A DNA stretch of 64,000 nt from Nocardia asteroides (GCA_019930625.1 CP082844.1:2728001-2792000), one strand, 5' to 3'. Numbered from the stretch's first letter, positions 1-8,788 are shown. Translations and numbers: made by a program. Notes: a model not told the origin generated them from the sequence alone.

Positions 1-1
1 G

Positions 2-520
2 GAGCAGCTCTCCGAGCCCATTCAACACGCCTTGCTGGGAAACGTGGGCACCGTGCTGGGCTTCCGGATGGGTGATCGTGATGCGGAGCAGTTCGCCGGG
101 CGCTTCGGCCCGGAATTCGCCACCGAGGCGCTGCGCCGACTTCCCAATCACTACGCCGCATGCTCGCTGCTGCTCAACGGCATGGTGCAACCCGCCTTCA
201 GTCTGGAGGGCGACCACATCTCGCGCCAGCGAGCCCGGTCGGTCAAGGGCATGGATAGGCAGATGGCAGCGATCAAAAGGTCCAGTCAGTCCTTCTTCAA
301 GAGTTCGCTACAGGCCGCGATGAAGTCGCCGAAACCTGGTGGGGACGCGGAATCAGCTCCTGTGGCGGAGAGCATCACCGAATCCGAGCCGGCGGTCGTG
401 GCGGAAGGAATAGGAACCACGCGCACGCACCCCGCGGCCGGATCGTTCGTCGATGCGCTGCGGACCAAACTGATCAAGGCTCGTAGCGAAGGGGGCACAG
501 CAGATGATCGAGCTGAATGA
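2..520 (+). CDS. Conjugation/type IV secretion-type DNA-translocating ATPase, C-terminal part (5' truncated by window)
   Basis: The reading frame is already open at base 2, so the gene begins upstream of the window; the TTG at 32 is an internal leucine. The visible N-terminal part reads QLSEPIQHALLGNVGT, followed by GFRMGDRDAEQFAGRFGPEF. This 'gNvGT..sFR.g..DAe..a..F' pattern is typical of the C-terminal ATPase region of HerA/VirD4/TraG-like coupling proteins, followed by a short 'rLPnhya...ll.ng..q.aFs' segment. The last ~90 residues are low-complexity and rich in Ala, Glu and Ser. The next gene overlaps it by 17 bases, so the two are probably co-translated. Assignment rests on motif recognition only; the Walker motifs lie outside the window. 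Confidence 0.6.
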   Translation, partial: EQLSEPIQHALLGNVGTVLGFRMGDRDAEQFAGRFGPEFATEALRRLPNHYAACSLLLNGMVQPAFSLEGDHISRQRARSVKGMDRQMAAIKRSSQSFFKSSLQAAMKSPKPGGDAESAPVAESITESEPAVVAEGIGTTRTHPAAGSFVDALRTKLIKARSEGGTADDRAE

Positions 521-1181
521 CTCCATGTTGGAGAAGCTCGGGTTGGTGGATCTGCCGCCGAAGATTCGCCATACCATCTTGGAAACGATTTATGAGCAAC
601 TCGAATACCGCGTGGGAAGTGTGCTGTCTGCCGGCTTGACGGATGCGCAGCTCGAGGAGTTCGAAGCGCTGATGAACACCGAGGAATTCCGCTCCGGGAA
701 CGACACTGCGGCGGCGCAGTGGCTGGCCGAGAATTGTCCGGACTATCGAACGAAGGTCATGGACTGCCTGAACGATCTTCAGCTGGAGATAGTTGACAAT
801 AGAATAGCGATTCGCTCGATGGTCATCAGTGCTGCGCCGGAACCGATGGTCGATTTCGTCGAGAAGGTCACGAAGAACCGAGACCTGGCTCTGGCGCGTG
901 ACCTGTTCATCTACATCGGCGATGTCCAGGCAATTCGCAAGGCTGGTGTGCGGGAATTGCGGGCGGTGCCGGATATCAGTCCGTCGGTCGTGAAGCGCAT
1001 TCGAACGCTTGCTCGAAGCGATTCGGGCTCCGTGTCCGCCGGTGGTCTACCGCAGCGCCGGCGGGAAATCTTGACGGCTAGGTTCGGATCGTGGGAAAAG
1101 GTGCTCGAGGCATCGGATTCCGACATCCTCGCGGTGAAAGGGATCGGTCCTGCCACGCTCGCCCGGTTGCGCGGAAGCTGA
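504..1181 (+). CDS. DUF5663-type protein with C-terminal helix-hairpin-helix repeats
   Basis: 225 residues. The N-terminal half (about residues 5-75) has the pattern of DUF5663 proteins: 'LEKLGLVDLP...' followed by 'ETIYEQLEYRVG' and 'LTDAQLEEFEAL'. That domain is known mostly next to conjugative transfer genes and has no defined function. The C-terminal half has two helix-hairpin-helix-like segments, around 'IRKAGVRELRAVPDIS' and 'ILAVKGIGPATLARL' at the extreme end, which suggests non-sequence-specific DNA contact. The 17-base overlap with the upstream ATPase gene supports a shared operon and a role in DNA handling at a transfer apparatus. Function is inferred from context. Confidence 0.6.
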   Translation: MIELNDSMLEKLGLVDLPPKIRHTILETIYEQLEYRVGSVLSAGLTDAQLEEFEALMNTEEFRSGNDTAAAQWLAENCPDYRTKVMDCLNDLQLEIVDNRIAIRSMVISAAPEPMVDFVEKVTKNRDLALARDLFIYIGDVQAIRKAGVRELRAVPDISPSVVKRIRTLARSDSGSVSAGGLPQRRREILTARFGSWEKVLEASDSDILAVKGIGPATLARLRGS

Positions 1182-1226
1182 TCGCCTCGCCCAGTTGTCC
1201 GTCACGGCCCGGTTGACCGATCTTTT

Positions 1227-1958
1227 TCATGTCCGCCAGTCGGACCGGTGATCGTTCACCGGTATCGAGCCCTCGTCGAAGACGGTTCGCCAGCGCGTGG
1301 CCGATGCGATCATGTCGTGCCCGACGAATTCGAGGAACTCTCCCATCGCGCGAAAGCGTGACCCGGCCGGTGTCGCGGCACCGAACACGTCTACGCCGTG
1401 CCGGGCGGCTTCGGCAAGAGCGTGGACCTGCCGCGCACTCGCCAAAGTCGCCTCTACCCAAGTGTCTTCGTCGAGAACATAGCGGTCGCGCCGGCGGCCC
1501 GCGTCGCGGACGCGGCGGATGAGTCCCTGCGTTTCGAGCACACCGACGGCCGAGGAGATCGTTGCCGGACTGACCCGCAGTCGCTGCACCAGTTCGGCGG
1601 CGGTGAGACTGCCGCTGTCGCAGGAGTAGAGGCTCGCGAGCACGTTGGCCGCGGACCGCGGGATACCGGTTCGCACCATCAATGAGGTGAGCTGATCCAG
1701 ATATTCGCGCGTCGCGGCGTCCTCGGCAGTGGTCGCACTCGGAGCGGTCGGCCGTCTACGCCTACGCGCGCGCCGCTCGGTCGCTTGCTGGGCGCGCTGT
1801 GGCTGATAGCGGTTCGGACCGCCGTTGCGCGTCACCTCCCGGCTCACCGTCGACGTCGGCCGCTGGAGTTGCCGGGCGATCTCGGCGTACCCGAGCCCCT
1901 GTGCCAGTCCGCTCGCGATCTCTCGGCGATCGTGCGGTGTCAGTCTGCCACCCGGCAT
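1227..1958 (-). CDS. Fusion regulator: IS30-type HTH plus GbsR/MarR-like winged helix
   Basis: 243 residues. Residues ~1-45 (MPGGRLTPHDRREIASGLAQ, then YAEIARQLQRPTSTVSREV) form the HTH_38 domain otherwise seen at the N terminus of IS30 transposases. A basic linker rich in Arg (~50-70) follows. Residues ~85-160 look like a GbsR/MarR winged helix: 'RSAANVLASLY', 'SGSLTAAELVQRLRVSPATI', 'LETQGLIRRV'. The ATG is preceded by a purine-rich AAGGGGG. The gene is divergent from the P450 gene, and the shared intergenic region is full of inverted repeats, so it probably controls itself and the P450-ferredoxin pair. No transposase catalytic domain is present. Confidence 0.75.
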   Translation of the reverse strand: MPGGRLTPHDRREIASGLAQGLGYAEIARQLQRPTSTVSREVTRNGGPNRYQPQRAQQATERRARRRRRPTAPSATTAEDAATREYLDQLTSLMVRTGIPRSAANVLASLYSCDSGSLTAAELVQRLRVSPATISSAVGVLETQGLIRRVRDAGRRRDRYVLDEDTWVEATLASARQVHALAEAARHGVDVFGAATPAGSRFRAMGEFLEFVGHDMIASATRWRTVFDEGSIPVNDHRSDWRT

Positions 1959-1997
1959 CGTGCCCCCTTCTCGGCTCAGCTCGCATTGCGTAGCAGT

Positions 1998-2150
1998 ATG
2001 CGTTCAAGCGCATCTCATTGCAATTCTCAGAACCTGGTCTTTGCATTGAGCTTCAGATCGTTGCAATCCAGATTTGTCAATTACCTGCATATATCGGCGA
2101 ACTGTCCACGTCTTTTGTGGACTCGCTTCTGAACGCAACATAGCGTTCAG
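1998..2150. promoter_or_regulatory. Divergent control region with three inverted repeats between the GbsR-like regulator and P450
   Basis: Three inverted repeats are visible: ATGCG-N6-CGCAT (1998-2013), GTCCAC-N7-GTGGAC (2104-2122) and CTGAACGC-N6-GCGTTCAG (2129-2150). The heptamer GCGTTCA occurs in the first element and in both orientations in the third, making it the best candidate recognition half-site. Copies or near-copies of TTGCAAT also recur between about 2017 and 2066. The local AT content is higher than in flanking genes. Which protein binds is inferred from the divergent regulator. Confidence 0.5.
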
Positions 2151-2185
2151 ATATGTCTAAACTATCGAGCCCGAAAGGCGCCACC

Positions 2186-3376
2186 GTGTCACAAGCCATG
2201 CCCGACGCAGTAGAACTCCCCACCTCCCGCAGGGCGGGATGCCCGTTCGATCCGCCTCCCGGCTTGGCGACGATCCGCGCGCAACGCCCGCTGACTCCGA
2301 TGACCTTCCCCGACGGTCACCAGGGATGGCTGGCCACCGGCTATTCGGTGGTACGGGCAGTGCTCGCCGACCCGCGCTTCAGCGTGCGGTACGAGATCAC
2401 GCACTACCCGCTGGCCGACGCGGGCGACATCCCGCCTGCCGTGCCGGGCGACATGCTCGGAGTCGACGCACCGGAGCACACGCGATACCGAAAGCTGCTG
2501 GCGGGGAAATTCACCGTCCGGCGAATGCGACAACTCACCGAGCACATCACGAGTATCACCGAAGACCATCTCGACGCGATGGAACGCACCGGTGGTGCGG
2601 TCGATCTCGTCGAGACCTTCGCCTACCCGATCCCCGCATTGGTGATCTGCGAATTGCTCGGCGTGCCCTATGCCGACCGCGGCCTCTTCCACGAGAACAT
2701 GGTCGCCCTCGGTGGGGTGGACGACTCGATGGACAAGCGGCTGGCGGCCTTCACCACGATCCAGGAGTACGTGCATGGGCTGGTGCTCACCAAACGCGCC
2801 GAGCCGACCGACGACCTGCTCAGCGACCTCACCGACACCGACCTCACCGACACCGAACTAGCCGGTATCGGCGCTCTGCTGCTCGGGGCGGGCCTGGATA
2901 CCACGGCGAACATGCTGTCGCTCGGCGCTTTCGCGCTGTTGAGCCACCCTGAACAGCTCGCTGCGGTGCGCGCCGAACCCGATAACACCGAGCGGGTTGT
3001 CGAGGAGCTGATGCGGTATCTGAGCATCGCGCACACCGGTGCCCGCACCGCTTTGGCGGATGTCGAGCTGGACGGACAGGTGATCAAGGCGGGCCAGACG
3101 GTCGCCCTGTCGATTCAAGCCGCGAACCGCGATCCCGCGAAGTTCGATGACCCCGACACCCTCGATGTCGCCCGCAACGCGGTCGGGCACCTGGGCTTCG
3201 GCCACGGCGTGCACCAGTGCCTCGGTCAGCAACTGGCCCGCGTGGAGATGCGGGTCGCGCTGCCCGCACTGCTGCGGCGGTTCCCGGGGCTGCGGCTGGC
3301 GGTGCCGCCCGCCGAGGTTCCGCTGCGGCACGGCCTGGACATCTATGGCGTGCACTCACTGCCGGTTACCTGGTGA
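2186..3376 (+). CDS. Cytochrome P450 (bacterial class I)
   Basis: Soluble haem monooxygenase of about 396 residues. Visible landmarks are the I-helix oxygen-binding motif [10 protein letters not shown], the K-helix ExxR in EELMR, and the haem-binding loop [18 protein letters not shown], with the axial Cys at codon 3218-3220. The GTG at 2186 was chosen because AAAGG lies 8-10 bases before it. The in-frame ATG at 2153 would add 11 residues but has no ribosome-binding site and starts 2 bases after a perfect inverted repeat. The ferredoxin gene follows after 9 bases and is the likely electron donor; no reductase is present. Substrate is unknown; the layout resembles CYP105/CYP107-type pairs. Confidence 0.9.
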   Translation: MSQAMPDAVELPTSRRAGCPFDPPPGLATIRAQRPLTPMTFPDGHQGWLATGYSVVRAVLADPRFSVRYEITHYPLADAGDIPPAVPGDMLGVDAPEHTRYRKLLAGKFTVRRMRQLTEHITSITEDHLDAMERTGGAVDLVETFAYPIPALVICELLGVPYADRGLFHENMVALGGVDDSMDKRLAAFTTIQEYVHGLVLTKRAEPTDDLLSDLTDTDLTDTELAGIGALLLGAGLDTTANMLSLGAFALLSHPEQLAAVRAEPDNTERVVEELMRYLSIAHTGARTALADVELDGQVIKAGQTVALSIQAANRDPAKFDDPDTLDVARNAVGHLGFGHGVHQCLGQQLARVEMRVALPALLRRFPGLRLAVPPAEVPLRHGLDIYGVHSLPVTW

Positions 3377-3385
3377 GGGAAGCGG

Positions 3386-3580
3386 ATGAAGATCAATGTC
3401 GACCGGCAACTGTGCATCGGGGCGGGCATGTGCGCGCTGACCGCACCGCAGGTGTTCGATCAGGACCACAACGGCAAGTCGGTGGTGCTGCGACCCGAAC
3501 CGCCGCGCTGCCACCATGCCGCGGTGCGCGAAGCCGAACAGGCGTGCCCGGCTGCGGCGATTCGGATCGACGCCGAATGA
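3386..3580 (+). CDS. [3Fe-4S]-type ferredoxin, partner of the P450
   Basis: 64 residues, the usual length of small actinobacterial P450 ferredoxins. The cluster ligands fit the pattern C-IGAGM-C near residues 10 and 16 plus CPAAAI near residue 54. The fourth position of a 4Fe cluster is missing, as in 3Fe-4S ferredoxins. A GAGGGAAG ribosome-binding site precedes the ATG. The 9-base spacing to the P450 implies co-transcription and direct electron delivery to it. Confidence 0.9.
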   Translation: MKINVDRQLCIGAGMCALTAPQVFDQDHNGKSVVLRPEPPRCHHAAVREAEQACPAAAIRIDAE

Positions 3581-3694
3581 CTCAGCTGCGGGGCGACGCT
3601 CGTTCGCGCCTGACAGTTGGCGCCGCTACCTCGGGCCGGCAGCCACTCGGCCGTTGAGGCGGCACCGTCCTGCCGCGAACCATAGTCGGGCCGG

Positions 3695-4579
3695 TCAGTC
3701 TCCGGTCGGTCCGGCGGCGGTCAGGGCCTCGAATTCGCTGTCGGTCAGTGTGATTCGCGCGGCGGCGATGTTCTCCTCGACGTGCGCGACGCTGGAAGTG
3801 CCGGGGATCGGGAGCATGACGGGGGAGCGGCGCAGCAGCCAGGCGAGGGCGAGCTGGGCGGGGGTCGCGCCGTGTTCGGCGGACGCGGTCGACAGGGGAC
3901 CGCCCGGGGCGGCGAGTTCACCGGTGGCGATGGGGAACCACGGAATGAACGCGATGTTCTCCTGTTCGGCGTAGTTCAGTACGTCCTCGTCGGCCCGGTT
4001 GGCCAGGTTGTACAGATTCTGCACCGAGGCGATGGTGGCGATCTCACGCGCTTGACGCAGTTGTTCGACGCTCACCTGGGACAGGCCGATGTGGCGGATC
4101 TTGCCCTCCTGCTGGAGCGCGACGAGTTCGCCGAGCTGGTCGGCCAGCGGCACCTGGGGGTCGATGCGATGCAGCTGGTAGAGGTCGATCCGGTCGACAC
4201 CGAGGTGGCGCAGGCTGAGTTCGGCTTGCTGGCGCAGGTATTCGGGCCTACCGACCGGACGCCACTCGTTGGGCCCCTGCCGTGTGAGCCCCGCCTTGGT
4301 GGCGATGACGAGATCATCGCGATAGGGGTGCAGCGCCTCGCGGATCAGATTCTCACTGACGAACGGGCCGTAGGAGTCGGCCGTGTCGATGAAGTTCACG
4401 CCGAGTTCCACCGCGCGGCGCAGGACCCTTACCGCCTCGTCCGGGTCCTTCGGATCACCCCACACCCCGGGGCCGGTCAACTGCATCGCGCCGTACCCGA
4501 GCCGGTGCACCGGAAGATCGCCGCCGATGGCGAAGGTGCCGGAGGCAGCGGCGGGCTGGGCGTCGATATCTGTGCTCAT
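3695..4579 (-). CDS. Aldo/keto reductase
   Basis: 294 residues from the ATG at 4579, preceded by GGAAGGAAC; the longer upstream frame has non-coding composition. Typical (beta/alpha)8 NADPH-dependent oxidoreductase. The catalytic Asp and Tyr lie in [12 protein letters not shown], the Lys in VIATKAGL and the His in LYQLHRID; the late GASK-like NADPH segment reads '[13 protein letters not shown]'. The sequence resembles the AKR subgroup often annotated as pyridoxal reductase or oxidoreductase of unknown substrate. It is convergent with the P450-ferredoxin pair. The physiological substrate cannot be derived from the sequence. Confidence 0.9.
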   Translation of the reverse strand: MSTDIDAQPAAASGTFAIGGDLPVHRLGYGAMQLTGPGVWGDPKDPDEAVRVLRRAVELGVNFIDTADSYGPFVSENLIREALHPYRDDLVIATKAGLTRQGPNEWRPVGRPEYLRQQAELSLRHLGVDRIDLYQLHRIDPQVPLADQLGELVALQQEGKIRHIGLSQVSVEQLRQAREIATIASVQNLYNLANRADEDVLNYAEQENIAFIPWFPIATGELAAPGGPLSTASAEHGATPAQLALAWLLRRSPVMLPIPGTSSVAHVEENIAAARITLTDSEFEALTAAGPTGD

Positions 4580-4803
4580 GAGGATGGTTCCTTCCGAAGC
4601 CGCAAACTGGGGAAATGCTCCACGAGCGTCGCGTCGATCGGAACGCGCGCTCCTCCTGCCGCAACAGCGGTGAAGCGGGGTCGATTCCCTCCGAGGTGTT
4701 CGCCGCTGGCGTAATACTCCGCGAAGTCCTTCGGCGGGGCCCGAGCTTGCGTGTAGCTCGCCGCACTGGTAACGCCTCGATGGGGGTGCGGGCCCCACCG
4801 CAC
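4576..4803 (-). CDS. Possible small ORF coupled to the aldo/keto reductase, unknown
   Basis: A 75-codon GTG frame whose TGA overlaps the ATG of the aldo/keto reductase (ATGA), the form expected for translational coupling. The protein has ordinary composition in its central part ([17 protein letters not shown], then [16 protein letters not shown]) but no motif I recognise. The frame is continuous with the preceding TetR-like gene apart from that gene's TAG at 4831-4833, so it could also be read-through-like debris or the remnant of a larger gene. Low confidence. Confidence 0.25.
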   Translation of the reverse strand: MRWGPHPHRGVTSAASYTQARAPPKDFAEYYASGEHLGGNRPRFTAVAAGGARVPIDATLVEHFPSLRLRKEPSS

Positions 4804-4830
4804 TCGACGCCGTCGAGCAGGTGTGCGGCT

Positions 4831-6072
4831 CTACTGCGCCGGTCGGCCGAACAGGATCACCTGCATCAAGCGGATCACACGCCCTGGCGAGCAGACCGGG
4901 TCGCTGGAGCCGAAGCGTTCACCCAGATCGACCACCAAGGCGAATCCGGCGTGCACGAGCAAGCGCGCCTCAGCCGGGGAAAGCTCGGGCCGCATGGCGA
5001 CCAGCAATTTGGCCCACTCCTCGACATTGAGTCGCTGGATGTTGCGCAGCACGGTGCGCTCCTCCGGCGGCACGTTGCTGATCTCGGCGTAGTAGACGAA
5101 GGTCAGCTCGCGCTCGGCGAACGAGCCGGCTACGTACAACTCGATCAGCGTGCCGAGCGCCTGCTCGGGCGTCTCGGCGGCGGCGACGGCGGGCCCGATG
5201 ACGGCCGACACCCGATCCGCCGCTCGGCGGAACGCGGCCGTGAGGATGTCGCCCTTGCCGCGATAGAACCGGTACACCGCCGAGGAGGCGGGCAGTCCGG
5301 CGGCGGTCGCGATGTCCTCGACGCTGACGTTCGGGTACCCGCGCTGGTGGAACAGCTCGACCGCGCGCGTCAGCAGCAATTCGTGTTTGAACGTCAGCGG
5401 GATCTCGGCGGCGAGGTTCTCGGTTTCGGCGCTGCCGGGCGGGGGCAGCTCGCACGCGGCGACCGCGCGGCAGGCCGCGGTCAGCCGCGCGGTGAGCGCC
5501 CGCACCGGGATCGACACGTGGTGATCGCCGATGCTGCTGAGCACGCTCAGCTCCGCCGTGGCGAGCACGGCGCGGTCGGCCTTGGACAGCGCGGGCCTGG
5601 TCTCGGCGAGCAGCGACATGAGCGCGGCGTTCACACCGGCGAGCTGGTCGGCGAGGGTGGCCGCGTCGGCGTCCTCCAGGTAGCGCCGCTGCCACCGCAA
5701 CAACGCGGCGCTACGCCGGTTGGCGATGGCGGCCGCGATCAGAGCGTCGAGCACTCGTTCGAGACGTTGTCCGGCGGGCAGGCCGGTGGCTTCCGGCAGC
5801 CGCGCGGCTTCCTGGCTGACCGCGCCCAGCCGCAACACTTCCTCGCGGAACAACGCGTACTTGCTCGGGTAGTGGCGGTACAGCGCCGCCGAGCTGATGT
5901 CGAGCCGCGAGGCGATGTCGTCCATGCTGACGCCGTGGTAGCCCAGCGCGCCGAACGCCTCGGCCGACGCCGCCGCGATCTGGGCGCGGCGGTCGCGCGG
6001 CCGGCGCCGGACCACCCGTGCGGGTGTCCCGTCGGCCGCCTTGTCCGCAGCGCGGCGATCCCGGGCACCCAT
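4831..6072 (-). CDS. Double-headed TetR-family regulator (two HTH domains), copy A
   Basis: 413 residues, about twice the usual TetR length. Residues ~25-75 form one complete TetR HTH ([19 protein letters not shown], then [19 protein letters not shown]). Residues ~225-275 form a second one ([20 protein letters not shown], then [20 protein letters not shown]). Each is followed by a helical ligand-binding-type region, so the protein looks like an in-frame fusion of two TetR proteins acting as a pseudo-dimer. The next gene upstream encodes a close paralogue of identical length. An inverted repeat AAGCTG-N5-CAGCTT at 6153-6169 lies upstream of the start. Target genes are unknown. Confidence 0.85.
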   Translation of the reverse strand: MGARDRRAADKAADGTPARVVRRRPRDRRAQIAAASAEAFGALGYHGVSMDDIASRLDISSAALYRHYPSKYALFREEVLRLGAVSQEAARLPEATGLPAGQRLERVLDALIAAAIANRRSAALLRWQRRYLEDADAATLADQLAGVNAALMSLLAETRPALSKADRAVLATAELSVLSSIGDHHVSIPVRALTARLTAACRAVAACELPPPGSAETENLAAEIPLTFKHELLLTRAVELFHQRGYPNVSVEDIATAAGLPASSAVYRFYRGKGDILTAAFRRAADRVSAVIGPAVAAAETPEQALGTLIELYVAGSFAERELTFVYYAEISNVPPEERTVLRNIQRLNVEEWAKLLVAMRPELSPAEARLLVHAGFALVVDLGERFGSSDPVCSPGRVIRLMQVILFGRPAQ

Positions 6073-6152
6073 GCCGCGATGGTAGCCCAGTCAGACCTCC
6101 GGCACCCCAGCGTTTCCCTACCGGGGGAAGAATTGAACGGCAGATCACAAAG

Positions 6153-6169
6153 AAGCTGCGAACCAGCTT
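6153..6169. promoter_or_regulatory. Inverted repeat AAGCTG-N5-CAGCTT upstream of double TetR copy A
   Basis: Perfect 6-bp arms with a 5-base spacer, 81 bases upstream of the copy-A start codon, in the AT-richer gap between the two paralogous regulators. The position fits an autoregulatory operator, but it is not shared with the copy-B candidate operator, and chance is possible. Confidence 0.35.
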
Positions 6170-6221
6170 TCAAGTCGCATTATCCGTACATTCATCCGAG
6201 AATTCGCGATAACATATAGCG

Positions 6222-7463
6222 CTAGCGCGCGGGCCGTCCGAAGAGCACCAGTTGCATCAGCAGCCGCACCCGGTCCTGGGCGGCAAGCGGTTCGTTGCCG
6301 AAGGCGCGACCGAGGTCGACGACCACCGCGAAGGCCGCGTGGACGAGGATGCGCGCCTCGGCCGGAGTGAGCTCCGAGCGCACCTCCCGCAGCAACCGCG
6401 CCCACTCTTCGACGCTGAGCCGCTGGATATTGCGCAGGACCGTGCGCTCCTCGACCGGAACATGCTGGAACTCCGTGTAATACACGAAGGTGAGGGCGCG
6501 TTCGGCGAACGATCCGGCGACGTACTGAGCGATCAGCGCGGTGAGCGCGTCCTCGGCATCCGTGGCCGCCGCCACGGCGGGGCCGACAGCGCCGGAAACC
6601 CGTTCGGCCGCCCGGCGGAACGCGGCGGCGAGGATATCGCTCTTGCCCCGGTAGAACCGGTATACCGCCGAGGCCGCCGACAGGCCCGCGGCCGTCGCGA
6701 TGTCCTCCACGCTGACGTTCGGATAGCCGCGCTCATGGAACAGCTCGACCGCTTTGCGCAGCAGCAGTTCGTGTTTGAACGAGTCCGGTATCTCCACCAC
6801 CGCGACCGGCTCGACCGCGCGCTGTGCGGGCAGTTTCGCGTGCGCGACCGACCAGCACGCCGAATGCAGCAGGCGGGCAAGCGGTTTCACGGGAAGAGCG
6901 GCGTGGTGGTCGGCGACGCTGGTGATCGTGCTGAGCAGGGCCGCGCGCAGCACGCGCAGGTCTTCCTCGGCGAGTTCCGGGCGCAGCGCGGCCAGCTCGC
7001 CGCCCAGTGCGCCGAGGACCGTGGCCTGTTGCTCGTTGAGCGTGGTCTGGTCGTCGGGCTCGAGGTACCGGCCCTCCCAGCGCACCAGCGTGACGGTCGG
7101 GCGGTTCTCGATCGTGACCGCGATGAGCGCGTCGAGCACGTGCCGGAGGCGCTGCTCGGCCGGCCACTGCGCCGCCTCCTCGGGCAACTGGACCGACTCG
7201 GTCATCGCCCGGCCGACGCGCAACAGTTCTTCTCGGAACAGCGCGTACTTGCTCGGGTAATGGCGGTACAGCGCCGCGGAGCTGATCCCGAGCCCGGAGG
7301 CGATGTCGTCCATGCTCACGCCGTGGTAGCCCAGCGCGCCGAACGCGGCCGCCGACGCCGCCGCGATCTGGGCACGGCGATTCTTCGGCCTGCGCCGGAT
7401 CTCCCGAGGTGCCGAGTCGCCGCTGCTCGCCTTCCGCGCCGTACGGCGATTGTCGACACTCAT
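6222..7463 (-). CDS. Double-headed TetR-family regulator (two HTH domains), copy B
   Basis: 413 residues from the ATG at 7463 (MSVDNRRTARK). This start gives exactly the same length as copy A; the longer frame upstream has no coding character. Both HTH units are preserved: [20 protein letters not shown] near residue 50 and [20 protein letters not shown] near 250. The two copies are strongly similar across both DNA-binding units and diverge more in the effector parts, which points to tandem gene duplication followed by ligand-domain divergence. A palindrome ACGACC-T-GGTCGT lies 14 bases upstream. Regulated genes are not evident. Confidence 0.85.
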   Translation of the reverse strand: MSVDNRRTARKASSGDSAPREIRRRPKNRRAQIAAASAAAFGALGYHGVSMDDIASGLGISSAALYRHYPSKYALFREELLRVGRAMTESVQLPEEAAQWPAEQRLRHVLDALIAVTIENRPTVTLVRWEGRYLEPDDQTTLNEQQATVLGALGGELAALRPELAEEDLRVLRAALLSTITSVADHHAALPVKPLARLLHSACWSVAHAKLPAQRAVEPVAVVEIPDSFKHELLLRKAVELFHERGYPNVSVEDIATAAGLSAASAVYRFYRGKSDILAAAFRRAAERVSGAVGPAVAAATDAEDALTALIAQYVAGSFAERALTFVYYTEFQHVPVEERTVLRNIQRLSVEEWARLLREVRSELTPAEARILVHAAFAVVVDLGRAFGNEPLAAQDRVRLLMQLVLFGRPAR

Positions 7464-7476
7464 GACGAACATCGTA

Positions 7477-7489
7477 ACGACCTGGTCGT
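7477..7489. promoter_or_regulatory. Palindrome ACGACC-T-GGTCGT, candidate operator of copy B
   Basis: A perfect 6-1-6 palindrome that ends 14 bases before the start codon of the copy-B double TetR gene. This is the usual position for autorepression by a TetR-type protein. Binding is inferred. Confidence 0.45.
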
Positions 7490-7515
7490 ATGGCCGGGGC
7501 CGCCGTGTCACGCGA

Positions 7516-7552
7516 TACGGCTCCCGGGGATGAGCGGCCCCCGGGAGCCGTA
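7516..7552. terminator. Strong 14-bp hairpin (possible terminator or insulating stem)
   Basis: Arms TACGGCTCCCGGGG and CCCCGGGAGCCGTA are perfectly complementary around a 9-base loop. There is no T-run, which is common for actinobacterial terminators. It lies upstream of double TetR copy B and would end transcripts entering from either direction. No complete gene ends directly at it, so it may be the leftover terminator of a lost gene. Confidence 0.5.
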
Positions 7553-8046
7553 CCTGTGCGCCGGGCTCCGGGGGACGAGGTGTGCTGTCCGCGCCGGTGC
7601 GCCCGGAAATCGACAACCCGACTGGGCGGAGCGGGGGCACCACGACGCCATGCCGTGCAGGTTGTCGAACGAGGATAAACTTACACTAATATATGTGCAG
7701 AACAAGACCACATAATGTGAAGAATTCGTATTTACATATTGCTATGTTGGCGTGCTGACGACCAACCCGGGCCTTCCGCGCGACGCCGTGGTGATGGCGC
7801 GGATCTCGCAGCGATCGCAGCCGTACCCGAGGTGCGAAAGGTCCTTGCGGACGGCGGTTCCCGGCGGTGCGGAGGCGCTCTCCGGTAGTCCCTGCGTTCA
7901 TCGGAGCGCTCCCGCACCGGCTCGCCCGCGAGACCGAAACCGTGCCGGAGTCGGTGGGCCGGGCTCGATACCGCCGACGGCGAGTCCACGGTGTTCGATC
8001 TCGGCGACCGGCAACGCGGCGAGGTGCGATGTCCTCGGATGGATCG
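7553..8046. other. Gene-free, apparently degraded stretch with an AT-rich island
   Basis: No frame in this stretch has a recognisable product; the long frames are composition artefacts. Bases ~7675-7750 are strikingly AT-rich for this genome and contain a perfect palindrome CACAT-A-ATGTG (7709-7719), so one or more promoters or an operator may lie here. Together with the truncated regulator at 8047-8361, this looks like a decayed accessory insertion. Confidence 0.45.
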
Positions 8047-8361
8047 CTATTCCGCAGGAGGCGAGGCGTCGGAGCCGGCCGGGAGGGCGAAGCCGGTTTG
8101 GCGCAGCAGGCTGCGCAGGTATGCGGTCAGGTCGGCCGGTCGCGGGTCTTCGCTCGCTTGGGATCGGACGGGTTCCAGCAGCAGGTGGTGGATGATCGCG
8201 CCGTTGAGCATGTCGAGCAGGATGTCGAGGTCGGCTGCCGGGGTGAGGACGCCCGCGGCTCGAGCTTGTTCGAGCAGGGCGCGCGAGCGTTCGCGCCGAG
8301 GCAGCACATGGTGGCGCCAGTAGGCGTCCAGCAGCGCAGCAGGCCCGGGCGGCATGGATGC
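8047..8361 (-). pseudogene. TetR-family regulator remnant (C-terminal ligand domain only)
   Basis: About 104 codons read as a typical TetR C-terminal helical domain: LLDAYWRHHVLPRRER, then LLEQARAAGVL, 'DLDILLDMLNGAIIHHLLL' and 'YLRSLLRQTGFAL'. Upstream in the same frame the sequence turns into Arg/Ser/Pro-rich non-coding translation, and no HTH is found in any minus-strand frame. The DNA-binding half is therefore lost. Reading the whole 357-codon frame as one gene is not supported. Confidence 0.7.
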
Positions 8362-8559
8362 TCGCGTGGTGGATGCCCTCGGACTCGCGATGCCGACTGC
8401 CGCGGACCGGCTGGTTCTTCGGCGCGAGGAGCGACCCGGACTCCGGCCGATGCCGGACGGTCGAGGCCGGGCGGCCCGATTCGGGACCGAAAACCGTCCG
8501 GCGCCCCCGTTCGTCCGAATACGACTGTGACGGTGCGTCTTTCTGGTAAGGAGTTCGGC

Positions 8560-8742
8560 ATGGCGTTGGCTTTGCACCCGGTGGACCCCATACCTGTGGT
8601 GGGCGCTGTGGTCGCCGCGGCACGGCGGATCACGGCGCGCTATCGGCTCACCCCGCAGGAGAAGCGCAACCTGAACGCCGCCCGCGGCGCGCGGCCTGCG
8701 GTCTTCACCGCATCGATAGGAGGGCGCGTCTACCGCAGATGA
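8560..8742 (+). CDS. Small hypothetical protein (60 aa)
   Basis: ATG at 8560 with GGTAAGGAG 7-15 bases upstream gives a basic 60-residue protein. It begins MALALHPVDPIPVVGAVVAA and ends in GGRVYRR. No domain is recognised. It overlaps the frame leading into vapB by a few bases, so it may be the first gene of the VapBC transcript. A good ribosome-binding site and coding-like GC3 support it; function unknown. Confidence 0.5.
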   Translation: MALALHPVDPIPVVGAVVAAARRITARYRLTPQEKRNLNAARGARPAVFTASIGGRVYRR

Positions 8743-8770
8743 CGCAGTATTGCCCGGAAGGTTTCCACAG

Positions 8771-8788
8771 ATATATGCTGATGTATAT
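8771..8788. promoter_or_regulatory. AT-rich inverted repeat at the vapB start
   Basis: ATATA-N8-TATAT overlaps the probable vapB start codon. VapBC complexes usually repress their own operon by binding a palindrome in this position. It is the only strongly AT-rich element near the pair. Confidence 0.45.

Noticed and set aside
4615..6219. Plus-strand open frame of 534 codons
   Set aside because: It is the mirror of the double TetR gene copy A, has no domain and starts without a ribosome-binding site. The same applies to 6252-7715, 9393-11114, 13822-15978 and 19069-20658.
8361..8559. Possible plus-strand small gene from ATG 8354 (MDARVVDALGL...)
   Set aside because: Composition is partly protein-like, but there is no clear ribosome-binding site and the second half is Arg/Pro-rich; not enough to call a gene.
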